64,000 nt of DNA from Lachnospiraceae bacterium (lineage in GTDB: Bacteria > Bacillota > Clostridia > Lachnospirales > Lachnospiraceae). A model generated the notes under the pieces. The model saw only the letters and a list, made by a program, of their open reading frames with translations. It was not told the DNA's origin and made no database searches. The stretch lies in NCBI GenBank assembly GCA_910574865.1, contig CAJTDN010000007.1, forward strand, positions 124,001 to 188,000. The letters run 5' to 3'. Shown here in pieces: positions 8,501-16,704 of the stretch; the stretch's first letter is position 1, and each line of letters starts with the position of its first letter. A program made the position numbers and the translations under genes.

Positions 8501-10194
8501 CGACGATGGCGGGAATCACCGAGGTGAACCCGTTAAGTCCGCATTATTATTGCAGCGAATGTCATTACAGTGATTTTGAATCGGACGAGGTAAGGGCGTT
8601 TGCCGGCGGCTGCGGGTATGACATGCCGGACAAAAATTGTCCAAACTGCGGCAAGCCCTTGGTAAAGGCCGGGTTCGACATCCCGTTTGAGACGTTCCTC
8701 GGCTTCAAGGGAAACAAGGAGCCGGACATCGACCTGAACTTTTCCGGCGAGTACCAGTCGAAGGCGCACAAGTACACGGAGGTCTTGTTTAGCAAGGGAC
8801 ATACGTTCAAGGCGGGCACCATCGGCACGCTGGCGGACAAGACGGCCTACGGCTACGTGCGCAATTATTTCGAGGAGCGGGGAACCAGGAAGCGCAAATG
8901 CGAAATCGAGCGCGTCAGCCAGGGGTGTACCGGCATCCGGCGCAGCACGGGGCAGCATCCGGGGGGCATCGTGGTCTTGCCGCGCGGCCATGACATCAAC
9001 GAGTTCACGCCCATCCAGCACCCGGCCAATGACATGACGACGGACATTACGACCACGCATTTTGATTACCATTCCATTGACCACAACCTTTTGAAATTGG
9101 ACATTCTCGGGCACGACGATCCGACGATGATCAAGATGTTGGAGGAGTACATTACTTCGGACGCGCTGCCGAACGAATATAATGGGGAAAACCCGTTCGT
9201 GGCCACGGAGATTCCGCTGGATGACAGGCGGGTCTTGTCGTTGTTCCATGACACGAGCGCGCTGGGAATCAAGCCGGAGGACATTGAGGGGTGCAAGATT
9301 GGCAGTCTGGGAATCCCCGAATTTGGCACGGATTTCACGATACAGATGGTGCAGGACGCGAACCCCCAGACATTGTCCGACTTGATCCGCCTCTCCGGCC
9401 TCTCGCACGGCACGGACGTGTGGTTGGGCAACGCCCAGGAACTGATTAAGACGGGGAAAGCGGTGCTTTCCACTTGTATCTGCTGTCGCGACGACATCAT
9501 GGTGTACTTGATCAACAAGGGCATGGACAGCTCGCTGGCTTTCACCATCATGGAGAGCGTGCGCAAGGGCAAGGGCCTGAAGCCGGAGTGGGAAGAGGCG
9601 ATGAAGGAGAACGACGTGCCGGACTGGTACATGGACTCCTGCAAGAAGATTAAGTACATGTTCCCGAAGGCGCACGCGGCCGCCTACGTCATGATGGCGT
9701 ACCGCATCGCCTATTGCAAGATCAATTACCCGCTGGCCTATTATGGGGCGTATTTCAGCATCCGCGCCGACGCGTTTTCCTATGAGCTGATGTGCCAGGG
9801 CAAGGACAAGCTCAATTATTACATGAAAGATTATAAGCGGCGTGCGGATGACCTGACGAACAAGGAACAAGACACTTTGAAGGACATGCGGCTCGTGCAG
9901 GAAATGTACGCGCGGGGGCTGGAGTTTTTGCCGCTTGACTTGTACCAGGCGCGGGCGAAACAGTTTCGCATCATCGACGGGAAGCTGATGCCGTCGTTTG
10001 CCAGCGTGGACGGGCTTGGGGAGAAGGCGGCGGAAGCGGTGGAGCTGGCCGCCAAGGACGGGAAGTTTCTCTCGCTCGATGATTTTCGCGAGCGCACGAA
10101 GGTGAGCAAGACCGTCATCGACCTGATGAAAGATTTGGGGATTTTCGGGGATTTGCCGCAAAGCAACCAGTTGTCATTGTTCGAGGTGTTTTAG
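5578..10194 (+). CDS. polC: DNA polymerase III alpha subunit, PolC type
   Basis: This is the Gram-positive replicative polymerase with built-in proofreading. In the 1538-residue protein, a basic glycine/lysine-rich linker spans about 202-282, an OB-fold follows (about 300-400), the PHP domain starts at VELHCHTKMSD near 412, the DEDD exonuclease is inserted from VFDLETTGF near 502 to about 665, a Cys4 zinc finger starts at CSECHY near 992 (CPNCG near 1020), and the polymerase active site is PDIDLNFSGEYQ near 1050. It is about 100 residues longer than the Bacillus protein, mainly from the linker. The start is TTG at 5578, with AGGAG 8 bases upstream inside the end of ispG. Confidence 0.97.
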   Translation: MGQIKEAGSNAKPFFEVFPTLKAAEQLRRLFDDVQVMKICTNPEHDFLHVHTFCRHLIQKKDVWQMERAIKEQLFSTAPVSVRLKEEYALSEQYTPKALLLEYKDSVVLELERESVLSANTFKQADISFEGEDVVCLQLEEGIISEGRKEQIVGLLQEILEERFHIPARIVVSYKQREKSGTRKFEEQRLQREIEAIFARSKRAGGPGEGKRLGEGHDDPASADGDVPGTVKAEPAGKDSESHRGANGPGGRKENGKDFGKDAKGGFRGGFKKNFNRDFARPLKMGDDPNLIYGKPFDDSPITLDQVVGEMGEICVRGKIINFETREIRNEKTILMFAVTDFTDTITVKMFTRNDQLAELLGDLKKGAFIKIKGVTTIDKFDGELTLGSIAGIKKTGDFSVTREDLSPIKRVELHCHTKMSDMDGVSETQDIVRRAHEWGHAAIAITDHGVTQAFPDANHFIERLDASDPFKVLYGVEGYVADDLTEIAIGATGETLDDTYVVFDLETTGFSAIKDKIIEIGAVKVVGGEIVDKFSTFVNPGRPIPFDITQLTSITDEMVMEYDGIDTILPRFLEFVGDAVLVAHNASFDVGFIEQNCRYQDIEPHFVSLDTVALARVLMPTLSKYKLNVVAKALNISLENHHRAVDDAGATAEIFLKFVEMLKGRGIDTLKGVNQFGSMNVGAIRKLPLHHIIILAKNDIGRYNLYQLVSASHIEYYARRPRIPKSLLNKHREGLVIGSACEAGELYQAILNKKSPQVLARLAEFYDYYEIQPLGNDTFMLESEKYPDINSTEDLMEINRKIVELGEQFKKPVVATCDVHFLDPQDEVYRRIIMAGKGFADADSQPPLFLRTTEEMLAEFEYLGSKKAWEVVITNPNKIADMIEKISPVNPNKCPPVIPDSDKELRRICYEKAYEMYGKDLPEQVSSRLERELNSIISNGYAVMYIIAQKLVWKSVDDGYLVGSRGSVGSSFVATMAGITEVNPLSPHYYCSECHYSDFESDEVRAFAGGCGYDMPDKNCPNCGKPLVKAGFDIPFETFLGFKGNKEPDIDLNFSGEYQSKAHKYTEVLFSKGHTFKAGTIGTLADKTAYGYVRNYFEERGTRKRKCEIERVSQGCTGIRRSTGQHPGGIVVLPRGHDINEFTPIQHPANDMTTDITTTHFDYHSIDHNLLKLDILGHDDPTMIKMLEEYITSDALPNEYNGENPFVATEIPLDDRRVLSLFHDTSALGIKPEDIEGCKIGSLGIPEFGTDFTIQMVQDANPQTLSDLIRLSGLSHGTDVWLGNAQELIKTGKAVLSTCICCRDDIMVYLINKGMDSSLAFTIMESVRKGKGLKPEWEEAMKENDVPDWYMDSCKKIKYMFPKAHAAAYVMMAYRIAYCKINYPLAYYGAYFSIRADAFSYELMCQGKDKLNYYMKDYKRRADDLTNKEQDTLKDMRLVQEMYARGLEFLPLDLYQARAKQFRIIDGKLMPSFASVDGLGEKAAEAVELAAKDGKFLSLDDFRERTKVSKTVIDLMKDLGIFGDLPQSNQLSLFEVF

Positions 10195-10224
10195 AAATAT
10201 GGATTGTTACAATTTATATTTAAT

Positions 10225-10253
10225 TTGTAATCAAGGAGATTCTATGTTATACT
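10225..10253 (+). promoter_or_regulatory. Sigma-A-type promoter of glyA
   Basis: TTGTAA (10225-10230), a 17-base spacer and TATACT (10248-10253) lie 30 bases before the glyA start, in an AT-rich gap. GGAGG before the ATG at 10284 gives a strong ribosome site. Confidence 0.65.
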
Positions 10254-10283
10254 ACGTAGTAAATTTTATAGGAGGATTAAATC

Positions 10284-11519
10284 ATGTACGGATTTGAGGA
10301 AATTGAAAAAGTTGACGCGCAGGTGGCCCGGGCGATTCAGGACGAGATGGAGCGCCAGAATTCCCACATCGAGCTGATCGCGTCGGAAAACTGGGTGAGC
10401 AAGGCCGTGATGGCGGCGATGGGAAGCCCCCTGACCAATAAATACGCGGAAGGGTATCCCGGAAAACGGTATTATGGCGGTTGCCAGTGCGTGGACGTGG
10501 TGGAGGACTTGGCGCGGGAGCGCGCGAAAAAGCTGTTTGGCTGCGAGTATGCCAACGTACAGCCGCATTCCGGGGCACAGGCCAACATGGCCGCGATGTT
10601 CGCGATGCTTGAGCCGGGCGACAAGATCATGGGCATGAACTTGGATCACGGCGGACATTTGACGCATGGTTCACCGGTCAACATGTCCGGGAAATATTTC
10701 CAGGTGGCGGCCTACGGGGTCAATGGCGACGGCGTGATTGATTATGACGACGTGCTTCGAATTGCCAGGGAGGAACGTCCGAAGCTGATCGTGGCGGGTG
10801 CCAGCGCGTATGCGAGGACGATTGACTTCAAGCGGTTTCGTGAGATTGCGGACGAGGTGGGTGCTTATTTGATGGTGGACATCGCGCACATTGCCGGCCT
10901 GGTGGCGACCGGCCTGCATCCGAGTCCGATTCCGTATGCCCACGTGACGACCACGACGACGCACAAGACGCTTCGCGGGCCGCGCGGCGGCATGATCATG
11001 AGCAGCGAGGAAGTGAACAAGAAGTTCAACTTTAACAAGGCCGTGTTCCCGGGCATCCAGGGCGGCCCGCTGATGCACGTCATCGCGGCCAAGGCGGTTT
11101 GCTTCGAGGAGGCTTTGCAGCCGGAATACAAGGCATACATGGGACAAGTGGTGAAGAATGCCGCGGCTTTGGCGGATGCCTTGATGAAACGTGGCGTGCA
11201 AATCGTTTCCGGCGGGACGGACAACCATTTGATGCTTGTTGACCTGACGGAAAAGGACGTTAGCGGAAAGGAACTGGAGAAACGGTTAGACGACGCGCAC
11301 GTGACCTGTAACAAGAACACGATTCCGAACGACCCACGTTCCCCGTTCGTGACCAGCGGCGTGCGCCTTGGCACCCCGGCGGTAACGACGCGCGGCATGG
11401 TGGAAACGGACATGGAGAAAATCGCGGAAATCATCGCCATGGTCATAGAGGGAGAGGACAACGTGGAGAAGGCGAAGGCGATGGTGGCCGGGTTGACGGA
11501 GAAATACCCGCTCTGCTGA
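10284..11519 (+). CDS. glyA: Serine hydroxymethyltransferase
   Basis: GlyA interconverts serine plus tetrahydrofolate with glycine plus 5,10-methylene-tetrahydrofolate, feeding one-carbon metabolism. The 411-residue PLP protein has the family N-terminus ([13 protein letters not shown]), the [15 protein letters not shown] motif, HSGAQANMA, and the cofactor lysine at about K228 in [14 protein letters not shown]. Full length for the family. It has its own promoter and is closed by a terminator shared with the convergent csp gene. Confidence 0.97.
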   Translation: MYGFEEIEKVDAQVARAIQDEMERQNSHIELIASENWVSKAVMAAMGSPLTNKYAEGYPGKRYYGGCQCVDVVEDLARERAKKLFGCEYANVQPHSGAQANMAAMFAMLEPGDKIMGMNLDHGGHLTHGSPVNMSGKYFQVAAYGVNGDGVIDYDDVLRIAREERPKLIVAGASAYARTIDFKRFREIADEVGAYLMVDIAHIAGLVATGLHPSPIPYAHVTTTTTHKTLRGPRGGMIMSSEEVNKKFNFNKAVFPGIQGGPLMHVIAAKAVCFEEALQPEYKAYMGQVVKNAAALADALMKRGVQIVSGGTDNHLMLVDLTEKDVSGKELEKRLDDAHVTCNKNTIPNDPRSPFVTSGVRLGTPAVTTRGMVETDMEKIAEIIAMVIEGEDNVEKAKAMVAGLTEKYPLC

Positions 11520-11558
11520 TATAGGTGTCTTGATAAAAGGCGTGGGATGGAAGAGGGG

Positions 11559-11586
11559 GGCATGGGGAACAAAGTTCCCCATGGCA
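11559..11586. repeat. Hairpin repeat CATGGGGAAC/GTTCCCCATG
   Basis: A 10-bp perfect inverted repeat with a 3-base loop lies between glyA and the terminator. The reverse complement of 54652-54678 matches it at about 22 of 27 positions, so this is a dispersed element rather than a unique structure. Confidence 0.6.
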
Positions 11587-11587
11587 C

Positions 11588-11622
11588 AAAAAAAGAACTG
11601 GCAGGAAGCCAGTTCTTTTTTC
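11588..11622. terminator. Bidirectional terminator between glyA and csp
   Basis: AAGAACTGGC (11593-11602) and GCCAGTTCTT (11608-11617) form a 10-bp stem with loop AGGAA. It is flanked by an A-tract on the left and a T-tract on the right, so it works as an intrinsic terminator on both strands. Confidence 0.9.
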
Positions 11623-11704
11623 TTAATCTCGTTTCTTGTGTATTACTTTAAAATATGAAAATCTGTTGGAATTTATATTTTAAAAGGTACATTCAAAAAT
11701 CTGA

Positions 11705-11902
11705 TTAAAGTTTTACTACGTTTGTTGCCTGCGGTCCTTTGGATCCCTGGGTAACTTCGAACTCTACGGCTTGGCCTTCTTCAAGGGACTTGAATCCGTC
11801 CGTAACGATTCCCGAGTAGTGAACGAATACGTCGTTGCCTTCTGAGTCGGAAATAAACCCGTAACCCTTTTGGTTGTTAAACCACTTTACTGTACCTGTC
11901 AT
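11705..11902 (-). CDS. csp: Cold-shock protein (CspA family)
   Basis: This 65-residue single-stranded nucleic-acid-binding protein is a five-stranded OB-fold with both RNA-binding motifs, KGYGFI (RNP1) and DVFVHY (RNP2), and the usual start TGTVKWF. Cold-shock proteins act as RNA chaperones. The ATG at 11902 is chosen because GGAGGG stands 7 bases before it; the ATG five codons earlier overlaps that ribosome site. The gene is convergent with glyA, and a promoter on the same strand lies about 80-100 bases upstream, leaving an AT-rich leader. Confidence 0.95.
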   Translation of the reverse strand: MTGTVKWFNNQKGYGFISDSEGNDVFVHYSGIVTDGFKSLEEGQAVEFEVTQGSKGPQATNVVKL

Positions 11903-11977
11903 TGTGTTGCCCTCCATAAAAATAAAAAATAATATTGTGTCCGCGTCTGTCTGTGACCTGCGAACTGGTACTCAATT

Positions 11978-12006
11978 AGAGTAGCATATTTAACAAGGAA
12001 AGTCAA
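11978..12006 (-). promoter_or_regulatory. Promoter of csp
   Basis: Read on the - strand, TTGACT (12006-12001) and TACTCT (11983-11978) are separated by 17 bases. The transcript would have an untranslated leader of about 70 bases, as is common for cold-shock genes. Confidence 0.65.
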
Positions 12007-12064
12007 TCATTTTCTGTTAGAAGTTGTCCATTTTTCTTGTACATGTCGCCGAATTAAACGGATA

Positions 12065-12102
12065 TTCGAACATGTTTAAAAGAAAACAAAAATTTGTTCG
12101 AA
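12065..12102. promoter_or_regulatory. Perfect 8-bp inverted repeat upstream of the repair operon (possible operator)
   Basis: TTCGAACA (12065-12072) and TGTTCGAA (12095-12102) are exact inverted copies separated by 22 bases, ending six bases before the -35 box at 12109. Each arm contains CGAACA, the half-site of the Gram-positive LexA (DinR) box, but the full box is not present. The regulator is therefore a guess. Confidence 0.5.
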
Positions 12103-12108
12103 AAAGGC

Positions 12109-12137
12109 TTGCAAATAAGTGAGGAATGTAGTAAAAT
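12109..12137 (+). promoter_or_regulatory. Promoter of the radical-SAM repair operon
   Basis: TTGCAA (12109-12114), 17 bases, TAAAAT (12132-12137). Transcription would begin near 12144, which excludes the GTG at 12119 as a start codon and supports the ATG at 12185. Confidence 0.7.
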
Positions 12138-12184
12138 CAGAAAGAACAAAGGTTCTGGTCATGAATGGGATGGAGGAAAAACGG

Positions 12185-13537
12185 ATGGCTGCTGACAAAA
12201 TTGGCATCGGGATGCCGATATTTGAAAAATTGAAGATCTTGTCGGACGCGGCGAAGTATGACGTGTCCTGCACTTCCAGCGGGGTGGATCGCCAAGGAGA
12301 TGGAACCGGCATCGGAAATTGCCATGCCGCGGGCATCTGCCATAGTTTCGCGGCAGACGGGCGGTGCGTGTCCCTCCTTAAGATTCTTTTTACGAATGAA
12401 TGCATTTTTGATTGCAAGTACTGCGTCAACCGTTCTTCCAATGACGTGGAGAGGACATCGTTCACGCCGGACGAGGTCTGTACCCTGACGATTGAGTTTT
12501 ACCGCCGCAATTATATCGAGGGGCTATTTTTAAGCTCCGGCATACTGAAAAGCCCGAACTACACGATGGAGTTGATTTACGCCACCCTTTACAAGCTGCG
12601 CCATACGTATCATTTTCAAGGCTACATCCATGTCAAGGCGATACCGGGGACGGATGCGGAGCTGATACGCAGGATTGGCTTTTTGGCGGACAGGATGAGC
12701 GTGAACCTAGAACTGCCGACGGCGGAAAGCCTGCGCCTGCTCGCACCGCACAAGACGCGGAAGAACATCCTTGCCCCGATGCGACTGGTGCAAAACGCCA
12801 TGGCGGAGAACAAGCAGGAGGTGGCACTTTATCGAAACGCCCCGCATTTCGTGCCGGCGGGACAGAGCACGCAGATGATTATCGGGGCAACCCCGGAAAA
12901 TGATTACCAGATTTTAAACGTCGCCGAATCGCTATACCAGAAGTTCGGGCTGAAGAGAGTCTTTTACTCGGCCTACGTCAGCGTCAACAAGGATGCGGCC
13001 CTTCCCGTCAAATACCAGGAAGGTGCGGGAGGGGGACCGCCCCTTTTGCGGGAGCACAGGCTTTACCAGGCGGACTGGCTGCTTCGTTTTTACCGGTTCG
13101 AGGCCCATGAACTATTGGATGAGAAGAACCCCAATTTCAACGTGCTGCTTGACCCGAAGTGCGACTGGGCCATCCGCCATTTGGAGCAGTTTCCGGTGGA
13201 GGTGAACAAGGCGGGGTATGAGATGTTGTTGCGCGTGCCGGGAGTGGGCGTGAAATCCGCGTTGCGGATTGTCAAGGCAAGAAGGATGGGGAACGTGAAA
13301 TTCGAAGATTTGAAGAGGATGGGGGTGGTACTCAAGCGGGCAGTGTATTTCCTGACTTGTAACGGCAGGATGATGTACCCTTCCGTCAAAATTGACGAGG
13401 ACTATATCACGCGGAACCTTTTGAACGTGGGAGAACGCCTGCCGGACTCGGTGACGGGATTGAGTTACCGCCAATTGTCCTTGTTTGACGATCAGAATTT
13501 CACGCCGCGGACGCTCCAAAACATCGTGGCCGGATAA
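12185..13537 (+). CDS. Putative DNA modification/repair radical SAM protein (TIGR03916 type)
   Basis: The 450-residue protein has the radical-SAM cluster motif CIFDCKYC (C73, C77, C80), an extra Cys set just before it (C29, C46, C52, C61) that could hold a second Fe-S cluster or zinc, and a helix-hairpin-helix DNA-binding motif LLRVPGVGVKSALRIVKAR near residues 348-366. By family knowledge this protein is always linked to a DUF4130 partner, which is the next gene, or to a uracil-DNA-glycosylase fusion of it; a DNA repair or modification role is inferred, and the reaction is unknown. GGAGG lies 8 bases before the chosen ATG. Confidence 0.88.
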   Translation: MAADKIGIGMPIFEKLKILSDAAKYDVSCTSSGVDRQGDGTGIGNCHAAGICHSFAADGRCVSLLKILFTNECIFDCKYCVNRSSNDVERTSFTPDEVCTLTIEFYRRNYIEGLFLSSGILKSPNYTMELIYATLYKLRHTYHFQGYIHVKAIPGTDAELIRRIGFLADRMSVNLELPTAESLRLLAPHKTRKNILAPMRLVQNAMAENKQEVALYRNAPHFVPAGQSTQMIIGATPENDYQILNVAESLYQKFGLKRVFYSAYVSVNKDAALPVKYQEGAGGGPPLLREHRLYQADWLLRFYRFEAHELLDEKNPNFNVLLDPKCDWAIRHLEQFPVEVNKAGYEMLLRVPGVGVKSALRIVKARRMGNVKFEDLKRMGVVLKRAVYFLTCNGRMMYPSVKIDEDYITRNLLNVGERLPDSVTGLSYRQLSLFDDQNFTPRTLQNIVAG

Positions 13538-13615
13538 AGGCCTGAAGGGATGGGAGGGTGGATGGATGAAAGCCGGGAGGATGAAGGCTAAAAGAATGAA
13601 AGGCGGTGGCGCGAG

Positions 13616-14401
13616 GTGAGGAAGGTATACTTGTGTGGCCAGACGATGAATGGCATCTATTCCGCGCTTTATGATGCGTGGAAATCAAGTCGCGACGAGG
13701 AGGCGGGAATCGCGTTTACGGACACGGTGGAGCACCAGCTTTTTTGTGAATATGTCGAGGTGGTGGAGGACAGGCGAAAAGGCGTGGCCGTGGACAAGTT
13801 GATACGGGACCACCTGGGGGAAAAGGCATATTGGGACATTTACCATGCCTTGTTGTCAGAGGACGCAAAACGGGCAGATGCCGTATTTCACGTCCTCCAG
13901 GATGCAAGGGCGGTAAAGGACAGCAAAAGAATCATGGAGCATTTGACGAACCCGGCCGTGGGAAAGGTGTTCGAGTTAAAACGCCGCGTGGCGAACGAGG
14001 CACACCTTTTTCTGGAATTCATTCGATTCCGAGAACTGGAAGGCGGCGTGATGTTTTCTGAAATCTCGCCGAGGAACCGCGTCCTTACGTGCTTCGGGGA
14101 TCATTTTGGCAACCGTTTCCCATTGGAAAACTGGATGATTTATGACAAGACGCACAAGGAAGCCTTGCTGCACAGGGCGCGCGCGCCCTGGATTTTGATA
14201 AGCGGGGAGGAGTTGGACGAAGAGTTGACGAAAAGGGTGACGGAGCGGGAGAAAGAGTTCGCGTGTTTGTGGAGGGGGTTTTTCCAGGCAATCGCCATCG
14301 AGGAGCGGAGGAACCCGTCGTGCCAACGAACGCACCTGCCGCTCCACTTTCGAAAGGATATGCTGGAATTTGATGATATGGGTGGGGTTGAGGTGTTTTA
14401 G
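13616..14401 (+). CDS. DUF4130 / TIGR03915-type putative DNA repair protein
   Basis: The 261-residue protein begins VRKVYLCGQTMNGIYSALYDAW, matching the start of the DUF4130 family, and has the conserved HLTNPAVGKVFELKRRVANEAHLFLEFIRFRELEGGVMFSEISP and HFGNRFPLENWMIYD blocks. In other bacteria this domain is fused to a uracil-DNA glycosylase; here it stands alone, 78 bp after its radical-SAM partner. The start is GTG with a weak AAAGGCGG ribosome site; a later ATG at 13646 would remove conserved sequence. The stop codon is the first part of a GGATTG...CAATCC hairpin. Confidence 0.85.
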   Translation: MRKVYLCGQTMNGIYSALYDAWKSSRDEEAGIAFTDTVEHQLFCEYVEVVEDRRKGVAVDKLIRDHLGEKAYWDIYHALLSEDAKRADAVFHVLQDARAVKDSKRIMEHLTNPAVGKVFELKRRVANEAHLFLEFIRFRELEGGVMFSEISPRNRVLTCFGDHFGNRFPLENWMIYDKTHKEALLHRARAPWILISGEELDEELTKRVTEREKEFACLWRGFFQAIAIEERRNPSCQRTHLPLHFRKDMLEFDDMGGVEVF

Positions 14402-14433
14402 GATTGTGGGAGTGCGTTAGCGCGGAGCAATCC
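14401..14433. repeat. GGATTG...CAATCC palindromic repeat
   Basis: GGATTG (14401-14406) pairs with CAATCC (14428-14433) around GGGAGTGCGTTAGCGCGG. It overlaps the stop codon of the DUF4130 gene. A related sequence is at 45358-45389, also just after a stop codon. Confidence 0.5.
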
Positions 14434-14500
14434 GTATATCGACATTTGTTGAAAAAACAAATTTAATACAAAAAACACTGCATTCACGCAAAAAGTATTG

Positions 14501-14506
14501 TATAAT
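14501..14506 (+). promoter_or_regulatory. Perfect -10 box before the nfeD operon
   Basis: TATAAT at 14501-14506 sits in an AT-rich gap; no good -35 hexamer is found 16-18 bases upstream. It is the best candidate promoter of the four-gene operon starting at 14587. Confidence 0.5.
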
Positions 14507-14586
14507 GGATGAAAAGAGAATAAGATAGAATCAACATCCAGATAAGAAGAGGATGCAAAAATTTTTACGGAAAGGAGAGGACGTAC

Positions 14587-15030
14587 ATGGAGAGAGAGGC
14601 GATCCTTTGGCTGGGACTGTTGATTGTTTTTTTACTCATCGAGATTCCGACCGTGGGACTTACGACCATCTGGCCGGCGGGAGGAGCCTTAGCCGCATTG
14701 CTTGCGCAGCTCGTGGGATTGAACTTCTGGTGGCAGTCTGGAATCTTCGTCGCGGTGACGTTTTTGCTGATTGTCTTTACACGCCCATTCGCGGTGAGGC
14801 ACATAAACTCCCATCATGAAAAGACGAATTATGAGGGAGTGATTGGAAAAGTGGTTAGAATCACCGAAAAGGTAGATAATATCCAAGGAACAGGCACGGC
14901 CGTCGTGAACGGTTTGGAGTGGACCACGCGGGCGGTGGCGGACACGCAGACGCTGGAGCCGGGAACGCTGGCAAAGGTGGTCAACATCTCGGGAGTAAAG
15001 CTTATTGTCGAAAAATTTGAGGAGGAATAG
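14587..15030 (+). CDS. NfeD family membrane protein
   Basis: The 147-residue protein has three transmembrane segments in its first 66 residues (about 5-24, 26-45 and 48-66) and a C-terminal OB-fold domain (GVIGKVVRITEKVDNIQGTGTAVVNGLEW...). This is the short NfeD type without the ClpP-like protease domain. NfeD proteins typically pair with SPFH (slipin/flotillin) proteins in membrane microdomains, and the next gene, four bases on, is such a protein. AAGGAGAGG precedes the ATG. Confidence 0.93.
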   Translation: MEREAILWLGLLIVFLLIEIPTVGLTTIWPAGGALAALLAQLVGLNFWWQSGIFVAVTFLLIVFTRPFAVRHINSHHEKTNYEGVIGKVVRITEKVDNIQGTGTAVVNGLEWTTRAVADTQTLEPGTLAKVVNISGVKLIVEKFEEE

Positions 15031-15033
15031 GGT

Positions 15034-15972
15034 ATGTTCTGGTTTATTATTATTTTAATCGTATTAATCATTCTTATTTGGCTTTTGATGTCAAATATCC
15101 GAATCGTGCCGCAGGCACACGCGTACATCTTGGAGCGGTTGGGCGGATACAAGGAGACGTGGGGCGTGGGCCTTCATTTCAAGATTCCAATTCTGGACAA
15201 GGTGGCCAAGAAGGTTTCCTTGAAGGAGCAGGTGGTTGACTTTGAACCGCAGGCCGTGATCACGAAGGATAACGTAACCATGCAGATAGACACAGTCGTG
15301 TTCTTCCAGATTACGGATCCGAAAAAATATGCGTATGGTGTGGAAAGCCCAATCGCGGCAATTGAGAATTTGACGGCCACCACCCTGCGTAACATCATCG
15401 GTGACTTGGAATTGGACGAGACGCTGACTTCCAGGGAGACTATCAATACGAAGATGCGCACGATTCTTGACATTGCCACGGACGAGTGGGGAATCAAGGT
15501 CAACCGTGTGGAATTGAAGAACATCATGCCTCCGAAGGCGATTCAGGACGCCATGGAGAAGCAGATGAAGGCTGAGCGTGAGCGAAGGGAGGCCATCCTG
15601 CGTGCGGAAGGCGAGAAGAAGTCCACGATTCTGGTCGCGGAAGGTGAGAAGGAGTCCGTGATTTTGGAAGCCGAGGCGGCAAAGCAGGCAGCCATCCTGA
15701 AGGCGGATGCCGAGAAGCAGAGAAAGATTAAGGAAGCGGAAGGCCAGGCGGAGGCGATTCGTGCCGTGCAGAAGGCGACCGCGGAAGGTATCGAGTTCAT
15801 CAAGGCGGCGGGTGCGGACGACACGGTGCTGACGCTCAAGAGCCTTGAAGCGTTTGCGAAGGCCGCGGACGGAAAGGCAACCAAGATTATCATCCCGTCC
15901 GAACTGCAATCGATTGCCGGTTTGACGAAGACGATCGCGGAAGTAGCGCGAACGGATGGAAAAGCGGAGTAG
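15034..15972 (+). CDS. SPFH/band 7 (paraslipin-like) membrane protein
   Basis: The 312-residue protein has one N-terminal membrane anchor (about 2-20), the SPFH domain (about 21-180, with VPQAHAYILERLGGYKETWGVGLHFKIPILD) and a long Glu/Ala-rich coiled coil (about 165-260: AEGEKKSTILVAEGEKESVILEAEAAKQAAILKAD). It would assemble into large membrane-bound rings and partner with the preceding NfeD protein. Close relatives are QmcA/HflC-like paraslipins. The alanine-rich repeat of the coiled coil is normal for the family. Confidence 0.93.
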   Translation: MFWFIIILIVLIILIWLLMSNIRIVPQAHAYILERLGGYKETWGVGLHFKIPILDKVAKKVSLKEQVVDFEPQAVITKDNVTMQIDTVVFFQITDPKKYAYGVESPIAAIENLTATTLRNIIGDLELDETLTSRETINTKMRTILDIATDEWGIKVNRVELKNIMPPKAIQDAMEKQMKAERERREAILRAEGEKKSTILVAEGEKESVILEAEAAKQAAILKADAEKQRKIKEAEGQAEAIRAVQKATAEGIEFIKAAGADDTVLTLKSLEAFAKAADGKATKIIIPSELQSIAGLTKTIAEVARTDGKAE

Positions 15973-15981
15973 GAGCACGTT

Positions 15982-16704
15982 ATGCTTAGAATCTTGGTGC
16001 TGGAAGATGAGACGTACAGCAGGGAGGCTCTGACGAAGATACTCCGGGAGATTTCAGAAGAGATAACGGTGGACGCGGCGGCAGACCTGGCTTCGGCCAG
16101 GCTGCTACTTGGGCGCACCGTTTCTTTTGATTTATTCCTTTTGGACGTGAACCTGAATCCGAACAATGCAAGCGACAGTTCCGGGATGGAATTTGCCAAG
16201 GAAATCCGTTGCCTTCGGCAATACGAATTCACGCCGCTCGTCATGGTGACGAGCGTGGCAGGGATGGAGATGGAAGCCTACCGCGGGCTTCATTGCTACC
16301 AGTATGTCATGAAGCCATACGTTCGCAAGGAGATTGAGGACTTGGTGCGCAAGTTGCTTTTTCACAAGCAGGCGGTGGAGCATCCCTCGATTATAGTGAA
16401 AAAAAGTGGAATCAACTATAAGATAAGCTGTGACGAAATTCTTTGTTGCAAGGTGGTACAGCGGGGAGTCCGCCTATATCTCAAAGGGGAACAGCTGGAC
16501 GTGCCCTACGTGAGCATCCGGCAGCTCTTGGAAAAGCTTCCCGTCGAACAATTTTTTCAATGCCATCGCATGTACGTGGTAAACCGCGACGCGGTGAAGT
16601 ATTATGACTTGGTGAACCAGATGATTCAGGTAGAGGGCTGCCCGGAGCAAATCGACATCGGCGTGACCTTTAAATCGGAAGTGAAAAGGAGAATGAATGG
16701 ATAG
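15982..16704 (+). CDS. LytTR-type response regulator
   Basis: The 240-residue protein has a receiver domain with the acidic pocket (E8, D9), the phosphoacceptor D55 (LFLLDVNLNP) and the switch lysine in VMKPY near 110, then a LytTR DNA-binding domain (about 136-238, with QCHRMYVVNRDAV). Such regulators (AgrA type) bind repeated promoter elements. It follows the slipin by nine bases and overlaps the kinase gene by eight bases, so it is the partner of that kinase. No agrB/agrD-type peptide genes are nearby, and no target is known. Confidence 0.93.
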   Translation: MLRILVLEDETYSREALTKILREISEEITVDAAADLASARLLLGRTVSFDLFLLDVNLNPNNASDSSGMEFAKEIRCLRQYEFTPLVMVTSVAGMEMEAYRGLHCYQYVMKPYVRKEIEDLVRKLLFHKQAVEHPSIIVKKSGINYKISCDEILCCKVVQRGVRLYLKGEQLDVPYVSIRQLLEKLPVEQFFQCHRMYVVNRDAVKYYDLVNQMIQVEGCPEQIDIGVTFKSEVKRRMNG

